A stretch of 64,000 nucleotides of DNA. It comes from Conyzicola nivalis (GTDB lineage: Bacteria; Actinomycetota; Actinomycetes; Actinomycetales; Microbacteriaceae). Both the position numbers and the translations under genes were made by a program. The notes below the pieces were generated by a model, which was given only the letters and a program-made list of their open reading frames with translations, was not told where the DNA came from and did no database searches. Positions 43,181 to 51,568 of this stretch are shown piece after piece; the stretch's first letter is position 1; each line of letters starts with the position of its first letter. The stretch is from assembly GCF_014639655.1 (NCBI RefSeq), contig NZ_BMGB01000001.1, positions 2,391,082-2,455,081 of the forward strand. Reading direction: 5' to 3'.

Positions 43181-44068
43181 CTATTCCGCCTTGCGGACGG
43201 AGTGTCCGCCGAACTGGTTGCGCAGGGCTGCGACTGCCTTCATCGACGGCGAGTCACCCTGGCGCGACACGAAGCGCGCGAAGATCGCCGCGCTGATCGT
43301 GGGAACCGGTACCGCGTTGTTGAGCGCCTCTTCGACGGTCCAGCGACCCTCGCCGGAGTCCTCGACGTAGCCCTCGATCTCTTTGAATTCGGGGTCTTCC
43401 TTGAGCGCCTTCACGAGAAGCTCGAGCAGCCAGGAGCGCACGACGGTGCCGCGCTGCCATGCCTCGAAGGTTCCGGTGACGTCCTTGATGATGTCCTTGC
43501 GGGTGTCGAGCAGTTCGTAACCCTCGGCCCACGCCTGCATCAGTGCGTACTCGATGCCGTTGTGCACCATCTTGGCGTAGTGGCCAGCGCCGACCTCGCC
43601 GGTGTGCACGAAGCCCTCCGCGCGGGGACCTTCGGGGCGCAGCGCGTCGAAGATCGGCATGGCACGCTCGACGTCGGTCGCGTTTCCGCCGACCATCAGG
43701 CCGTATCCGTTCTCGAGACCCCAGACTCCACCGGAGACACCGGCGTCGACGTAGTTGATGCCCTTCTCGGCGAGCTCCGCCGAGTGCTTGAAGTCGTCGG
43801 TGAAGCGCGAGTTGCCGCCCTCGATCACGAGATCGCCCTCGGAAAGCACGGTGCCCAGCTCGGTGATGACGCCCGAGGTGATCTTGCCGGACGGCACCAT
43901 GACCCAGACGATGCGGGGTGCGGGCAGCGCCGCGGCGAGTTCGGAGAGGCTGGCAACGTCGGAGACGGCGGGGTTCGGGTCGTAACCCGTCACCTCGATG
44001 CCACCCTTGCGCAGGCGAGCGCGCATGTTGTTGCCCATCTTGCCGAGTCCAATGAGCCCAATGTGCAT
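43181..44068 (-). CDS. gnd: 6-phosphogluconate dehydrogenase, decarboxylating (short form)
   Basis: 295 residues, the short GntZ/YqeC-like form that lacks the extra C-terminal domain of the 470-residue enzyme. Rossmann motif GLIGLGKMGNNM, the substrate motif DAGVSGGVWGLENGYGLMVGG (about 130-150) and catalytic Lys in YAKMVHNGIEYA are present. It oxidises 6-phosphogluconate to ribulose-5-phosphate with CO2 release in the pentose phosphate pathway. Its position between dnaN and recF is a hallmark of actinobacterial origins. Confidence 0.95.
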   Translation of the reverse strand: MHIGLIGLGKMGNNMRARLRKGGIEVTGYDPNPAVSDVASLSELAAALPAPRIVWVMVPSGKITSGVITELGTVLSEGDLVIEGGNSRFTDDFKHSAELAEKGINYVDAGVSGGVWGLENGYGLMVGGNATDVERAMPIFDALRPEGPRAEGFVHTGEVGAGHYAKMVHNGIEYALMQAWAEGYELLDTRKDIIKDVTGTFEAWQRGTVVRSWLLELLVKALKEDPEFKEIEGYVEDSGEGRWTVEEALNNAVPVPTISAAIFARFVSRQGDSPSMKAVAALRNQFGGHSVRKAE

Positions 44069-44102
44069 AAAAATTCCTTAGTACGGGTGTTGTGTGGTGG
44101 GT

Positions 44103-45248
44103 TTAGCGCAGGAGCAGGTTGGGCTGCAGAAGGTACTTGTAGTTGTCAGCACCCGCCTGGTCCTTGGAGGACTGGCTCGTGATGAGCACGGGTCCGGGCT
44201 TGTTGGGGTTGTCGGTCTTCGTGAACGAGATGCGCACGAACTCCGAGTGCACGGCGCCGAGGCCGTCGAGCAGGAACGCCGGCTTGAGGGAGACGACGGT
44301 GTCGACGCCGGTGAGGAACGCGTCGATCGTCTCGGAGGCCTGCGCCTGTTCGGAGCCGATGGCCTCGAGGGTCAGCCCATCGACCGAGAAGCTGAAACGC
44401 AGCGCGGCTTCGCGCTCGAGCACCAGCGACACTCGGCGCACGGCCTCGACGAGTTCGGCGGTGTTGATGACGGCGTAGTTGTCGACCACGTCGGGGAACA
44501 GTCGTTTCACGGGCGGGAAGTTGCCCTTGATCAGCAGCGACGTCACGGTCTTCTTGTCGGCCTGGAACGCGATGAGCTCGCGTTCGTCGCTCGAGGTGAT
44601 CGCCACGGAGATCGAGCCGCTGTGGCCGAAGGTCTTCCCGATCTCGATGAGGGTGCGGGCGGGAACCAGCGCCGTGATGACATCGGTCACCGATTCATCC
44701 GCGGTCCATTCGATCTCGCGGACCGCGACACGATAGCGGTCGGTTGCGATGAGAGAGAGCTTGTTGTCTGCGATCTCGAGCTGCACTCCGGTGATGACCG
44801 GCGTGACGTCGTCGCGGGATGCGGCCACCGCTACCTGCGACACGGCGTTCGCGAAGAGTTCGGCCGGCAGGAAGCCCGACTGTGCTGATACCTGGGGCAG
44901 GGTCGGGTACTCCTCGACCGGCATGCTCAGCAGGGTGAAGTGCGCGGATCCGCACGAGACGGTGATGCGACCCTCTTCGGTCGCGAAGGTCACGGGCGCA
45001 TTGGGGAGCCGGCTGGCGATGTCTGCGAGGAGGCGACCGGAGACGAGCACCTTGCCCGGGTCGCTGACTTCCGCCGCGATCTCGGTCTGAGCGGAGACTT
45101 CGTAGTCGAACGACGACAGCGTGAGACCGGCTTCGGTGGCCTCGATCAGGATTCCACTCAGGATCGGCAGGGTGGTGCGCTGAGGAAGCAACTTCACGGC
45201 GAACGAGACTGCCTCACTGAAGACGTCGCGATTTACCTGGAACTTCAC
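44103..45248 (-). CDS. dnaN: DNA polymerase III sliding clamp (beta subunit)
   Basis: 381 residues from the GTG giving VKFQVNRDVFSEAVSFAVK, typical of actinobacterial clamps; longer upstream readings are artefacts. Three clamp domains are visible, with LLPQRTTLPILSGILIEA in domain 1 and DGLGAVHSEFVRISFTK near the end. The protein forms the ring that tethers polymerase III to DNA and also binds DciA, MutS and other partners. The spacer to dnaA is 367 bp and contains the origin candidate. Confidence 0.97.
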   Translation of the reverse strand: MKFQVNRDVFSEAVSFAVKLLPQRTTLPILSGILIEATEAGLTLSSFDYEVSAQTEIAAEVSDPGKVLVSGRLLADIASRLPNAPVTFATEEGRITVSCGSAHFTLLSMPVEEYPTLPQVSAQSGFLPAELFANAVSQVAVAASRDDVTPVITGVQLEIADNKLSLIATDRYRVAVREIEWTADESVTDVITALVPARTLIEIGKTFGHSGSISVAITSSDERELIAFQADKKTVTSLLIKGNFPPVKRLFPDVVDNYAVINTAELVEAVRRVSLVLEREAALRFSFSVDGLTLEAIGSEQAQASETIDAFLTGVDTVVSLKPAFLLDGLGAVHSEFVRISFTKTDNPNKPGPVLITSQSSKDQAGADNYKYLLQPNLLLR

Positions 45249-45615
45249 GGATGTAACCCCTGTCACTGGTGGATGTCGGTCTAGCCGGTTAATACTGGCA
45301 CAGGCCAGAGGGGCCCGATCGGCGCAGGGTCCAAGGTTATCTCTCGCCAACCAATAAGGATTTAAAAGAACAACAGTGTTAACCGCTGTGCGAACTGTTA
45401 GTAACTACAAGAAATCCACGGCGCTGCTGGAAACTACACGAGTGTGAGTTGTTGACGGCCTGTGGAATTAACCGACAACTTTTGTCACTGCTCCGAAGCG
45501 CCCCACAACCCGTTTCCACAGAATCTTGTAATTCCCCAACAGCTTTCCCGGCGAGTTCCCCCAGTTATCCACAGGGATTTCATACTGTGTGAAAACTCGG
45601 GTTCCGCCTGAGACC
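45249..45615. other. probable replication origin (oriC), dnaA-dnaN spacer
   Basis: 367 bp without genes. One perfect DnaA box TTATCCACA lies at 45565-45573; weaker boxes are GTTTCCACA 45512-45520, TGTGGAATT 45461-45469 (minus) and AAATCCACG 45412-45420. An AT-rich run (AAGGATTTAAAAGAACAA, 45356-45373) could be the unwinding element. In streptomycetes and mycobacteria oriC maps to this spacer. Confidence 0.75.
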
Positions 45616-47040
45616 TCAGTTTTTGCCGAAGCGGTGGTTCTGCTTGATGCGGCTCGTGAGCTCGGTCACTTGGTTGTAGATCGACCGGCGCTCCTTCATG
45701 AGCTCCGTGATCTTCTTGTTGGCGTACATGACGGTGGTGTGATCGCGGTTGCCGAACAGCTGCCCGATCTTGGGCAGCGACAGGTTCGTCATTTCCCGGC
45801 ACAGGTACATGGCGATCTGGCGGGCGGTGGCGACCGCTTGAGATCTGGATGACCCGTAGAGATCGTCGACCGTGAGCTTGAAGTACTCCGCGGTGTGGTT
45901 GATGATGTCGACCGGCGCGATCACGTTGTCGTCGTCGAGGGTGATCAGGTCTTTCAACACTGTCTGCACCAGGGCGAGATCGACCGGTTGGCGGTTCAGG
46001 CTGGCGAACGCGGTGACCCTGATCAGGGTTCCCTCGAGCTCGCGGATGTTCGACGACACCTTCGAGGCCATGTATTCGAGGATCTCGTTGCCGACCTGGA
46101 GCTTCTCGCTCTGTGCCTTTTTGCGCAGAATGGCGATGCGGGTCTCGAGATCGGGCGCCTGCACGTCGGTGATGAGACCCCACTCGAAGCGAGAGCGCAT
46201 GCGGTCTTCGAAGCCGGTGAGCGCCTTGGGCGGGAGATCGCTGGTGATGACCACCTGCTTGTTGTGGTCGTGCAGGGTGTTGAAGGTGTGGAAAAAAGCC
46301 TCTTGCGTCGAATCCTTCCCCTGGAGGAACTGGATGTCGTCGATCAGGAGGATGTCGATGTCGCGGTACCGCGACTGGAAGACAGAGGCCCGGTTGTTCG
46401 CGATCGAGTTGATGAAGTCGTTGGTGAATTCTTCACTGCTGACGTAGCGAACACGGATTCCCGGATAGAGGCTCTCTGCGTAATGGCCGATGGCGTGCAG
46501 GAGATGGGTCTTGCCGAGACCGGAGTCGCCGTAGATGAAGAGGGGGTTGTAGGCCTTCGCCGGGGCTTCAGCCACGGCGACCGCGGCGGCGTGCGCGAAG
46601 CGGTTGGAACCACCGATGACGAAGTTGTCGAAGTTGTACTTGGGGTTGAGCCGGGAATCGGAGCGGCGGCCCGGATTGCTGGAGTCGACCGGTGCGGGGA
46701 CCAGCTGCGGTTCGATGTAGGCGGCCTGCTCGCCGATGCCCGGATCCTGTTCGAGCGAATCGTGCTGGATGTCGGGGTTCACGACGATGGCGAAGTTGAT
46801 GACCTCTTGGTCTTCGCTCAGTCCGGCGATGGCGTTGAGCAGAGGAAGACGGATGCGCTGCTCGAGCATTCCGCGCGTCAATTCGTTGGGAACCTCGAGG
46901 TAGAGGGTGCCGGCCATGACGCCCTTCGGCTCGACGAGGCTGATGAAACCGAGGAGCTGTGGAGTGATGCGTTCGTCAGACGTGAGTCTGGTGAGCACCG
47001 ATTTCCAAATCTCAGGGGTCGAGTCAGCTATTTCGGCCAT
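45616..47040 (-). CDS. dnaA: chromosomal replication initiator DnaA
   Basis: 474 residues from ATG (MAEIADSTPEIWKSVL). Domain I is at the N-terminus, domain II is a short variable linker, domain III is the AAA+ ATPase with Walker A GDSGLGKT (171-178) and Walker B ILLIDDIQFLQGKD, and domain IV has the DNA-binding signature FGNRDHTTVMYANKKI. ATP-bound DnaA opens oriC and regulates transcription. DnaA boxes both upstream (47.07-47.21 kb) and downstream suggest autoregulation. Confidence 0.98.
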   Translation of the reverse strand: MAEIADSTPEIWKSVLTRLTSDERITPQLLGFISLVEPKGVMAGTLYLEVPNELTRGMLEQRIRLPLLNAIAGLSEDQEVINFAIVVNPDIQHDSLEQDPGIGEQAAYIEPQLVPAPVDSSNPGRRSDSRLNPKYNFDNFVIGGSNRFAHAAAVAVAEAPAKAYNPLFIYGDSGLGKTHLLHAIGHYAESLYPGIRVRYVSSEEFTNDFINSIANNRASVFQSRYRDIDILLIDDIQFLQGKDSTQEAFFHTFNTLHDHNKQVVITSDLPPKALTGFEDRMRSRFEWGLITDVQAPDLETRIAILRKKAQSEKLQVGNEILEYMASKVSSNIRELEGTLIRVTAFASLNRQPVDLALVQTVLKDLITLDDDNVIAPVDIINHTAEYFKLTVDDLYGSSRSQAVATARQIAMYLCREMTNLSLPKIGQLFGNRDHTTVMYANKKITELMKERRSIYNQVTELTSRIKQNHRFGKN

Positions 47041-47330
47041 GCGTTCTTGTTCCCACAATCAAAAAGTTATTCACAGAGTTATCCACTGAGGGGATAACTG
47101 CTGCGCGTCGGCAATTTACCGGATTCGCCTCGAAGAATGGCGTAAGTCTTCACCTTAGTTCTTACCCCTGTGCACTCACCAACCCCACTTATCCAGATGT
47201 GGATAACCTTGAAGTACCGCCTCAGGTTTGACCACGGCGGTTTAACGCCGTACTTTTAATCAGTTGACTTCTGCCTTCGGGCCAAACCTCGTCTTTCCGG
47301 CCTTCAGAGCTGGGCTTTGGAGATACCACT
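47041..47330. promoter_or_regulatory. dnaA-rpmH divergent spacer with five DnaA boxes
   Basis: Boxes: TTATTCACA 47067-47075, TTATCCACT 47079-47087, TTATCCCCT (minus) 47089-47097, TTATCCAGA 47189-47197 and a perfect TTATCCACA (minus) 47198-47206. The first three sit within 30 bp of the dnaA start, where bound DnaA would block its own translation start or promoter. The divergent rpmH promoter must also lie here. Confidence 0.75.
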
Positions 47331-47468
47331 ATGAGCAAGAGAACTTTCCAGCCGAACAACCGCAAGCGCGCCAAGGTGCACGGCTTCCGTCTCCGGATGC
47401 GTACCCGTGCCGGCCGCGCGATCCTGGGCGCACGTCGCCGCAAGGGTCGCACCGAACTTTCCGCGTAG
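47331..47468 (+). CDS. rpmH: 50S ribosomal protein L34
   Basis: 45 residues, very basic: [18 protein letters not shown] then [20 protein letters not shown] and GRTELSA. The sequence is the canonical L34 with no alteration. First gene of the rpmH-rnpA-yidD-yidC-khpB-rsmG run on the plus strand, divergent from dnaA, as in nearly all bacteria with this arrangement. Confidence 0.98.
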   Translation: MSKRTFQPNNRKRAKVHGFRLRMRTRAGRAILGARRRKGRTELSA

Positions 47469-47493
47469 AACTTACTTCTAGTTCGCCGTGTCC

Positions 47494-47540
47494 CGTGCTC
47501 GACTGAAGTGCGTCGCTTTGACGCACATCGGTCGAGCACG
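47494..47540 (+). promoter_or_regulatory. long hairpin in the rpmH-rnpA spacer
   Basis: CGTGCTCGAC (47494-47503) pairs with GTCGAGCACG (47531-47540) and inside it GTGCGTC pairs with GACGCAC around a short loop. There is no T-run, so it may be an attenuator or RNA-processing structure that lowers rnpA expression relative to rpmH. Confidence 0.6.
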
Positions 47541-47578
47541 TGGGCTTTCGGCGGCGAATAACGGCAGCGGGGGCATCC

Positions 47579-47917
47579 GTGCTCTCTAAATCCAACCGGG
47601 TACTCAGCGCTGCCGACTTCAAAGCGGCCGTGCGCCGGGGTAAGCGCGCGTATGCGCCCCATGCGGTTGTCTACGTTCTGCCACGGGGCGCATCCGAATC
47701 CACGCGTTTCGGCTTCATCGTCGGCAAGAATGTGGGCGGAGCGGTGCAGCGCAACCTGGTCCGGCGCCGCCTGCGCGCCATCGGCCGTGAGCTGCTCGTG
47801 ACCAACTCGACCGGCCGCGACGTCGTCGTGCGGGCATTGCCAGGTGTTGAACAACTCGCCTGGGATACCCTTCACACGGAGATTTCCGATGTGGTGAATG
47901 GGAGCGTGGCACGGTGA
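47579..47917 (+). CDS. rnpA: ribonuclease P protein component
   Basis: 112 residues from the GTG giving VLSKSNRVLSAADFKAAV. The RNR motif region FGFIVGKNVGGAVQRNLVRRRLRAIGREL is diagnostic (residues about 40-68). The protein assists the RNase P RNA in tRNA 5' processing. It follows rpmH by 110 bp with a hairpin between, and overlaps yidD by 4 bp. A longer frame upstream is possible but has no ribosome site. Confidence 0.96.
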   Translation: MLSKSNRVLSAADFKAAVRRGKRAYAPHAVVYVLPRGASESTRFGFIVGKNVGGAVQRNLVRRRLRAIGRELLVTNSTGRDVVVRALPGVEQLAWDTLHTEISDVVNGSVAR

Positions 47918-48228
47918 TGAACCGAACGCTGTCGTTCGTGTGGCTGCTTCCGCGAAACCTCTGCGTCATCATCTTGCGGGCGTATCGCGCGGTGATCTCG
48001 CCCCTGTACGGCGATGTCTGCCGGTACTACCCCTCGTGTTCCTCGTACGCGCTTCAGGCAATCCAGCACCACGGCGTCATCCGCGGTATCTGGTTGGGTT
48101 CACTGAGAATCGCGCGGTGCCACCCCTGGGCCGCCGGCGGAGTCGATGATATCCCCCAACGACCGACCGAGCGGTACTCGGTAACAGACTTCGGTTTTGT
48201 CGTCGCACATAGCCATGGAAAGGGCTGA
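47914..48228 (+). CDS. yidD: membrane protein insertion efficiency factor YidD
   Basis: 104 residues with the YidD signature: LRAYRAVISPLYGDVCRYYPSCSSYALQAIQHHG spans about residues 23-56, with three conserved cysteines, and CHPWAAGGVDD follows. An amphipathic N-terminal helix attaches it to the inner membrane near YidC. Its GTG overlaps the rnpA stop (GTGA), and yidC follows after 8 bp. Confidence 0.96.
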   Translation: MMNRTLSFVWLLPRNLCVIILRAYRAVISPLYGDVCRYYPSCSSYALQAIQHHGVIRGIWLGSLRIARCHPWAAGGVDDIPQRPTERYSVTDFGFVVAHSHGKG

Positions 48229-48236
48229 CCCCACCA

Positions 48237-49220
48237 ATGCCAGATCTCATCGGAACAATACTGTGGCCCATTAAGTGGGTCATCGAGGCGATTCTCGTCG
48301 CGTTCCACACCGGCCTCGACATGCTGGGGCTCGATCCCGCCGCCGGTCTCACGTGGGTCCTCTCCATCGTCGGACTCGTGCTCGTCGTACGCGCGGCGCT
48401 TATCCCGATCTTCGTGCGCCAGATCAAGAGTCAGCGCCGCATGCTCGAAGTGGCCCCGCAACTCAAGAAGATCCAGGACAAGTACAAGGGCAAGAAAGAC
48501 CAGTTCTCCCGCGAAGCGATGTCGCGCGAGACCATGGCGCTCTACAAGGACACGGGCACCAATCCCCTCGCGTCCTGCCTGCCGCTGCTCATTCAGATGC
48601 CGATCTTCTTCAGCCTCTTCTCTGTTCTCAACGAGGCGAAGCCGCAGCCCGACGGCAGCTACCGTGAGGGCGTGGGGCTGCTGTCGCAGCAACTGTCCGA
48701 GCAGTTCGGAAGTTCGTCGCTCTTCGGCATCGCTCCCCTTCGGCTGAGCATCCAGAGCGCGCTCGAGGTCGGCAACACGGTCGTGGTGGTCATCGCCCTC
48801 GTGATGGTCGTCATCATGACGGCGTCGCAGTTCATCACGCAGCTGCAGATCATGTCGAAGAACCAGTCGCCCGAGATGAAGGCGAGCCCCACCTACAAGC
48901 AGCAGCGCATCCTGCTTTACATCCTCCCCCTGGTCTTCGCCTTCTCGGGCTTCGCGTTCCCCATCGGCGTTATGTTCTACTGGCTGACCTCGAACATCTG
49001 GACGATGGTTCAGCAGTTCATCGTCATCCGCAACATGCCGACCCCGGGCAGCGAGGCAGCGTTCGCCCGCGAGGCCCGCCTGGCGAAGAAGCGCCAGCGC
49101 CGCGGGATCACCGTCACCGAGTTCGAGGAACCGGCCGCCATCGCGGAGCCGAAGAAACCTCAGAGAGTTCAGCCCGTAAGCAAGAACCGCGCCAAGAAGC
49201 AGACTGGAAACAAGAAGTGA
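48237..49220 (+). CDS. yidC: membrane protein insertase YidC
   Basis: 327 residues of the Gram-positive Oxa1/YidC type. The first helix follows MPDLIGTILWPIKWVIEAIL; the conserved five-helix core includes VRAALIPIFVRQIKSQRRM with the functional Arg, NPLASCLPLLIQMPIFFSLF, and SGFAFPIGVMFYWLTSNIW. The basic C-terminal tail (KNRAKKQTGNKK) may contact ribosomes. It inserts membrane proteins with or without Sec. Confidence 0.97.
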   Translation: MPDLIGTILWPIKWVIEAILVAFHTGLDMLGLDPAAGLTWVLSIVGLVLVVRAALIPIFVRQIKSQRRMLEVAPQLKKIQDKYKGKKDQFSREAMSRETMALYKDTGTNPLASCLPLLIQMPIFFSLFSVLNEAKPQPDGSYREGVGLLSQQLSEQFGSSSLFGIAPLRLSIQSALEVGNTVVVVIALVMVVIMTASQFITQLQIMSKNQSPEMKASPTYKQQRILLYILPLVFAFSGFAFPIGVMFYWLTSNIWTMVQQFIVIRNMPTPGSEAAFAREARLAKKRQRRGITVTEFEEPAAIAEPKKPQRVQPVSKNRAKKQTGNKK

Positions 49221-49756
49221 GTGACGTGACTGAGACAGACACCACCGTGGCGATCGACGTCGACGTCGACGTCATCGCTGAAGACCAGGCTCCCACGACG
49301 AGCCAGCTCGAAGAGGAGGGTGAAATCGCGGCCGACTACATCGAGGAACTGCTCGATATCACCGACCTCGATGGCGACATCGAGATCGACACGCGCGGAG
49401 GCCGCGCCTACGTCTCGGTGAACTCGAGCGAGGACACCAACCTCCGCCTGCTCGCCCGTCCCGACACCGTCGCCGCTCTGCAGGAGCTCACGCGTATCGC
49501 TGTGCAGACCAAGACCGGGTCGTTCTCACGACTCATCCTCGACGTCGGCGGTTCGCGTGAGGCCCGTGTGGCCGAACTCACGATCCTCGTCGACAAGGCC
49601 GTGGAGCGCATCGAGGCTGGAGCCGACTCGGCAGCGCTTCCCGCAATGTCGTCATACGAGCGCAAGCTCGTGCACGATGTCGTCGCTGAGCGTGGTTTCT
49701 CCTCGCAGTCCGAGGGCGAAGGCCGCGACCGCCACACCGTCATCACCCGCGCCTAG
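49217..49756 (+). CDS. khpB: KH/R3H RNA-binding protein (Jag/KhpB)
   Basis: 179 residues from GTG overlapping the yidC stop. An acidic N-terminus precedes a KH-like domain (YIEELLDITDLDGDIEID) and a C-terminal R3H domain (SYERKLVHDVVAERGFSSQS, GEGRDRHTVITRA). The Jag family binds RNA and is tied to cell-wall growth in Gram-positives; it follows yidC almost everywhere. A parS site abuts its stop codon. Confidence 0.94.
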   Translation: MSDVTETDTTVAIDVDVDVIAEDQAPTTSQLEEEGEIAADYIEELLDITDLDGDIEIDTRGGRAYVSVNSSEDTNLRLLARPDTVAALQELTRIAVQTKTGSFSRLILDVGGSREARVAELTILVDKAVERIEAGADSAALPAMSSYERKLVHDVVAERGFSSQSEGEGRDRHTVITRA

Positions 49757-49770
49757 TTTCACGTGAAACA
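49755..49770. other. parS site 1 (AGTTTCACGTGAAACA)
   Basis: 15 of 16 bases of the consensus TGTTTCACGTGAAACA, between khpB and rsmG. It starts within the khpB stop codon and its end touches the TTG proposed for rsmG. Confidence 0.93.
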
Positions 49771-50403
49771 TTGAACGACATCGCACTGGAGATCGAACCG
49801 GACGTAGCGGCAACGCTGTTCGGCGATCGTATCGACCTCGCCCGGCAATTCACCGCCGATCTGGCACGGCGAGGAGAAGAGCTCGGTCTGATCGGACCGC
49901 TGGAGCTCCCCCGGCTCTGGACCCGTCACATCCTGAACTCGGTTCTGGTTGCCCCCCTCCTCTCCCCCGGCGTCGTCGGAGACATCGGTAGCGGTGCGGG
50001 CCTCCCCGGCATCGTGCTCGCGATAGCGCGCCCCGACGTCTCGTTCATTCTGATCGAGCCGATGGAGCGCAGGGTCGACTGGCTCACGAGTGAGGCGGCG
50101 TCGCTCGGGCTGACCAACGTCACCGTGATCCGCGCCCGTGCCGAAGAGACGAAGCTCGACTGGCCCCTCGACCAGGTCACCGCGCGCGCGGTCAGCGCTC
50201 TGTCGACGCTCATCCCCCTCACCGCGCCCCTGGTGAAGGCCGGCGGAGAGATGTTGTTTATGAAGGGCGCACGCGTCGAAGACGAGATCACCGCCGCCGC
50301 AAAGGCCATCCGCAAGGCTCGGTTGAGCGAGATCGAAGTTCTCGTACTCGGCGAAGGCGTAGTACCCGAAGTCACTCGGGTCTTTCGGGCTACAGTTGAT
50401 TGA
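49771..50403 (+). CDS. rsmG: 16S rRNA (guanine527-N7)-methyltransferase RsmG
   Basis: 210 residues with the RsmG fold: RLWTRHILNSVLVAPLL, SAM-binding GDIGSGAGLPGIVLAI, LIEPMERRVDWL and VTARAVSALSTLI. It methylates G527 of 16S rRNA; loss gives low-level streptomycin resistance in other bacteria. The TTG start touches a parS palindrome, which leaves no Shine-Dalgarno; no better start exists downstream before the conserved region. Confidence 0.93.
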   Translation: MNDIALEIEPDVAATLFGDRIDLARQFTADLARRGEELGLIGPLELPRLWTRHILNSVLVAPLLSPGVVGDIGSGAGLPGIVLAIARPDVSFILIEPMERRVDWLTSEAASLGLTNVTVIRARAEETKLDWPLDQVTARAVSALSTLIPLTAPLVKAGGEMLFMKGARVEDEITAAAKAIRKARLSEIEVLVLGEGVVPEVTRVFRATVD

Positions 50404-50528
50404 TGGCCCGAGACGTTTTCCGGAACTCTCGGGTCGAGTTCATAGCGGTGGAGGCCGTAGCGGTGGCAGACGCGCTGATGCGGCGTCGCGACCGGGTGCA
50501 CCACGTCGGCTGATGGCCCACTAACGAA

Positions 50529-50544
50529 GGTTTCACGTGAAACA
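50529..50544. other. parS site 2 (GGTTTCACGTGAAACA), overlapping the parA start
   Basis: 14-bp core identical to the consensus. The GTG start codon of parA (50537-50539) is the GTG inside the palindrome, so ParB bound here would cover the parA translation and probably transcription start. Confidence 0.93.
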
Positions 50545-51568
50545 TCCCGATGGCTACCCTGCGGGCAACCCGGTCTCGCCCGAGCCGCTTCACGCGCTCG
50601 TCGAGCCCGGGCAGGCGGTGAACGCCGCGCAGAAGCGACCGGCGGGTCAGAATCCCGCAACTCCGGCGGGGACCGCTCCGGCAACAAGCGCCTTCGACGA
50701 CTCGACGCCGCTTGCCCGCGAGCTGGCCGACATCAACCGTCGCCGACGTGCTCTCGCCGCCCAACAGTTGCCCCTCCCCCCGGCTCCCCGCGTCTTCACC
50801 GTCGCGAACCAGAAGGGCGGCGTGGGTAAGACGACGACAACCGTCAACCTGGCGGCGGCTCTCGCGCGCGGCGGCGCGCGTGTGCTGGTGATCGATCTCG
50901 ATCCGCAGGGCAACGCATCCACGGCGCTCGGGGTCGACCACAGGTCGGAGACGCCCAGCGTCTACGACGTCGTGATCAACGACGCGCCCGTCGCCAGTGT
51001 CCTGCAGAAAAGCCCGGAGTTCGACGCCCTCTACTGCGTTCCGGCCACGATCCACCTCGCCGGCGCCGAGATCGAGCTCGTCTCGCTCGTTGCCCGCGAG
51101 CAGCGCCTCCGCACGTCGCTCGACAGGTTCCTCGCCGAGACGTCGGAGCCGTTCCACTATGTCTTCATCGACTGCCCGCCGTCGCTGGGCCTGCTTACGA
51201 TCAACGCATTTGTGGCCGCCCGCGAGGTGCTCATCCCGATCCAGTGTGAGTACTACGCCCTGGAGGGCCTGAGCCAGCTCCTCAACAACATCAAACTGAT
51301 CGAGCGCCACCTGAATCCGGTGTTATCGGTGTCGACCATCCTGCTCACGATGTACGACGGACGCACCAACCTGGCGAACCAGGTGGCGGAGGATGTTCGC
51401 AACCACTTCCCCAAGGAGGTGCTGAAGACGGTCATTCCCCGTTCGGTCCGCATCTCCGAGGCACCGAGCTACGGCCAGAGCGTGATCAGCTACGACCCCA
51501 GCTCTCCGGGCTCGCTCTCGTACCTCGAGGCGGCCGCAGAAATTTCACGACGAGGAGCACCCGCCTGA
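50537..51568 (+). CDS. parA: chromosome-partitioning ATPase ParA (Soj)
   Basis: 343 residues. A Pro/Ala-rich N-terminal extension of about 85 residues precedes the deviant Walker A motif KGGVGKTT (93-100), then VIDLDPQGNASTALG, FIDCPPSLGLLT and the DNA-binding basic end (RSVRISEAPSYGQSV). ParA forms the DNA-bound gradient that moves ParB-parS complexes. The GTG lies inside parS site 2 and the stop overlaps parB by one base (TGATG). A spacer of 133 bp after rsmG has no gene. Confidence 0.95.
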   Translation: MKHPDGYPAGNPVSPEPLHALVEPGQAVNAAQKRPAGQNPATPAGTAPATSAFDDSTPLARELADINRRRRALAAQQLPLPPAPRVFTVANQKGGVGKTTTTVNLAAALARGGARVLVIDLDPQGNASTALGVDHRSETPSVYDVVINDAPVASVLQKSPEFDALYCVPATIHLAGAEIELVSLVAREQRLRTSLDRFLAETSEPFHYVFIDCPPSLGLLTINAFVAAREVLIPIQCEYYALEGLSQLLNNIKLIERHLNPVLSVSTILLTMYDGRTNLANQVAEDVRNHFPKEVLKTVIPRSVRISEAPSYGQSVISYDPSSPGSLSYLEAAAEISRRGAPA

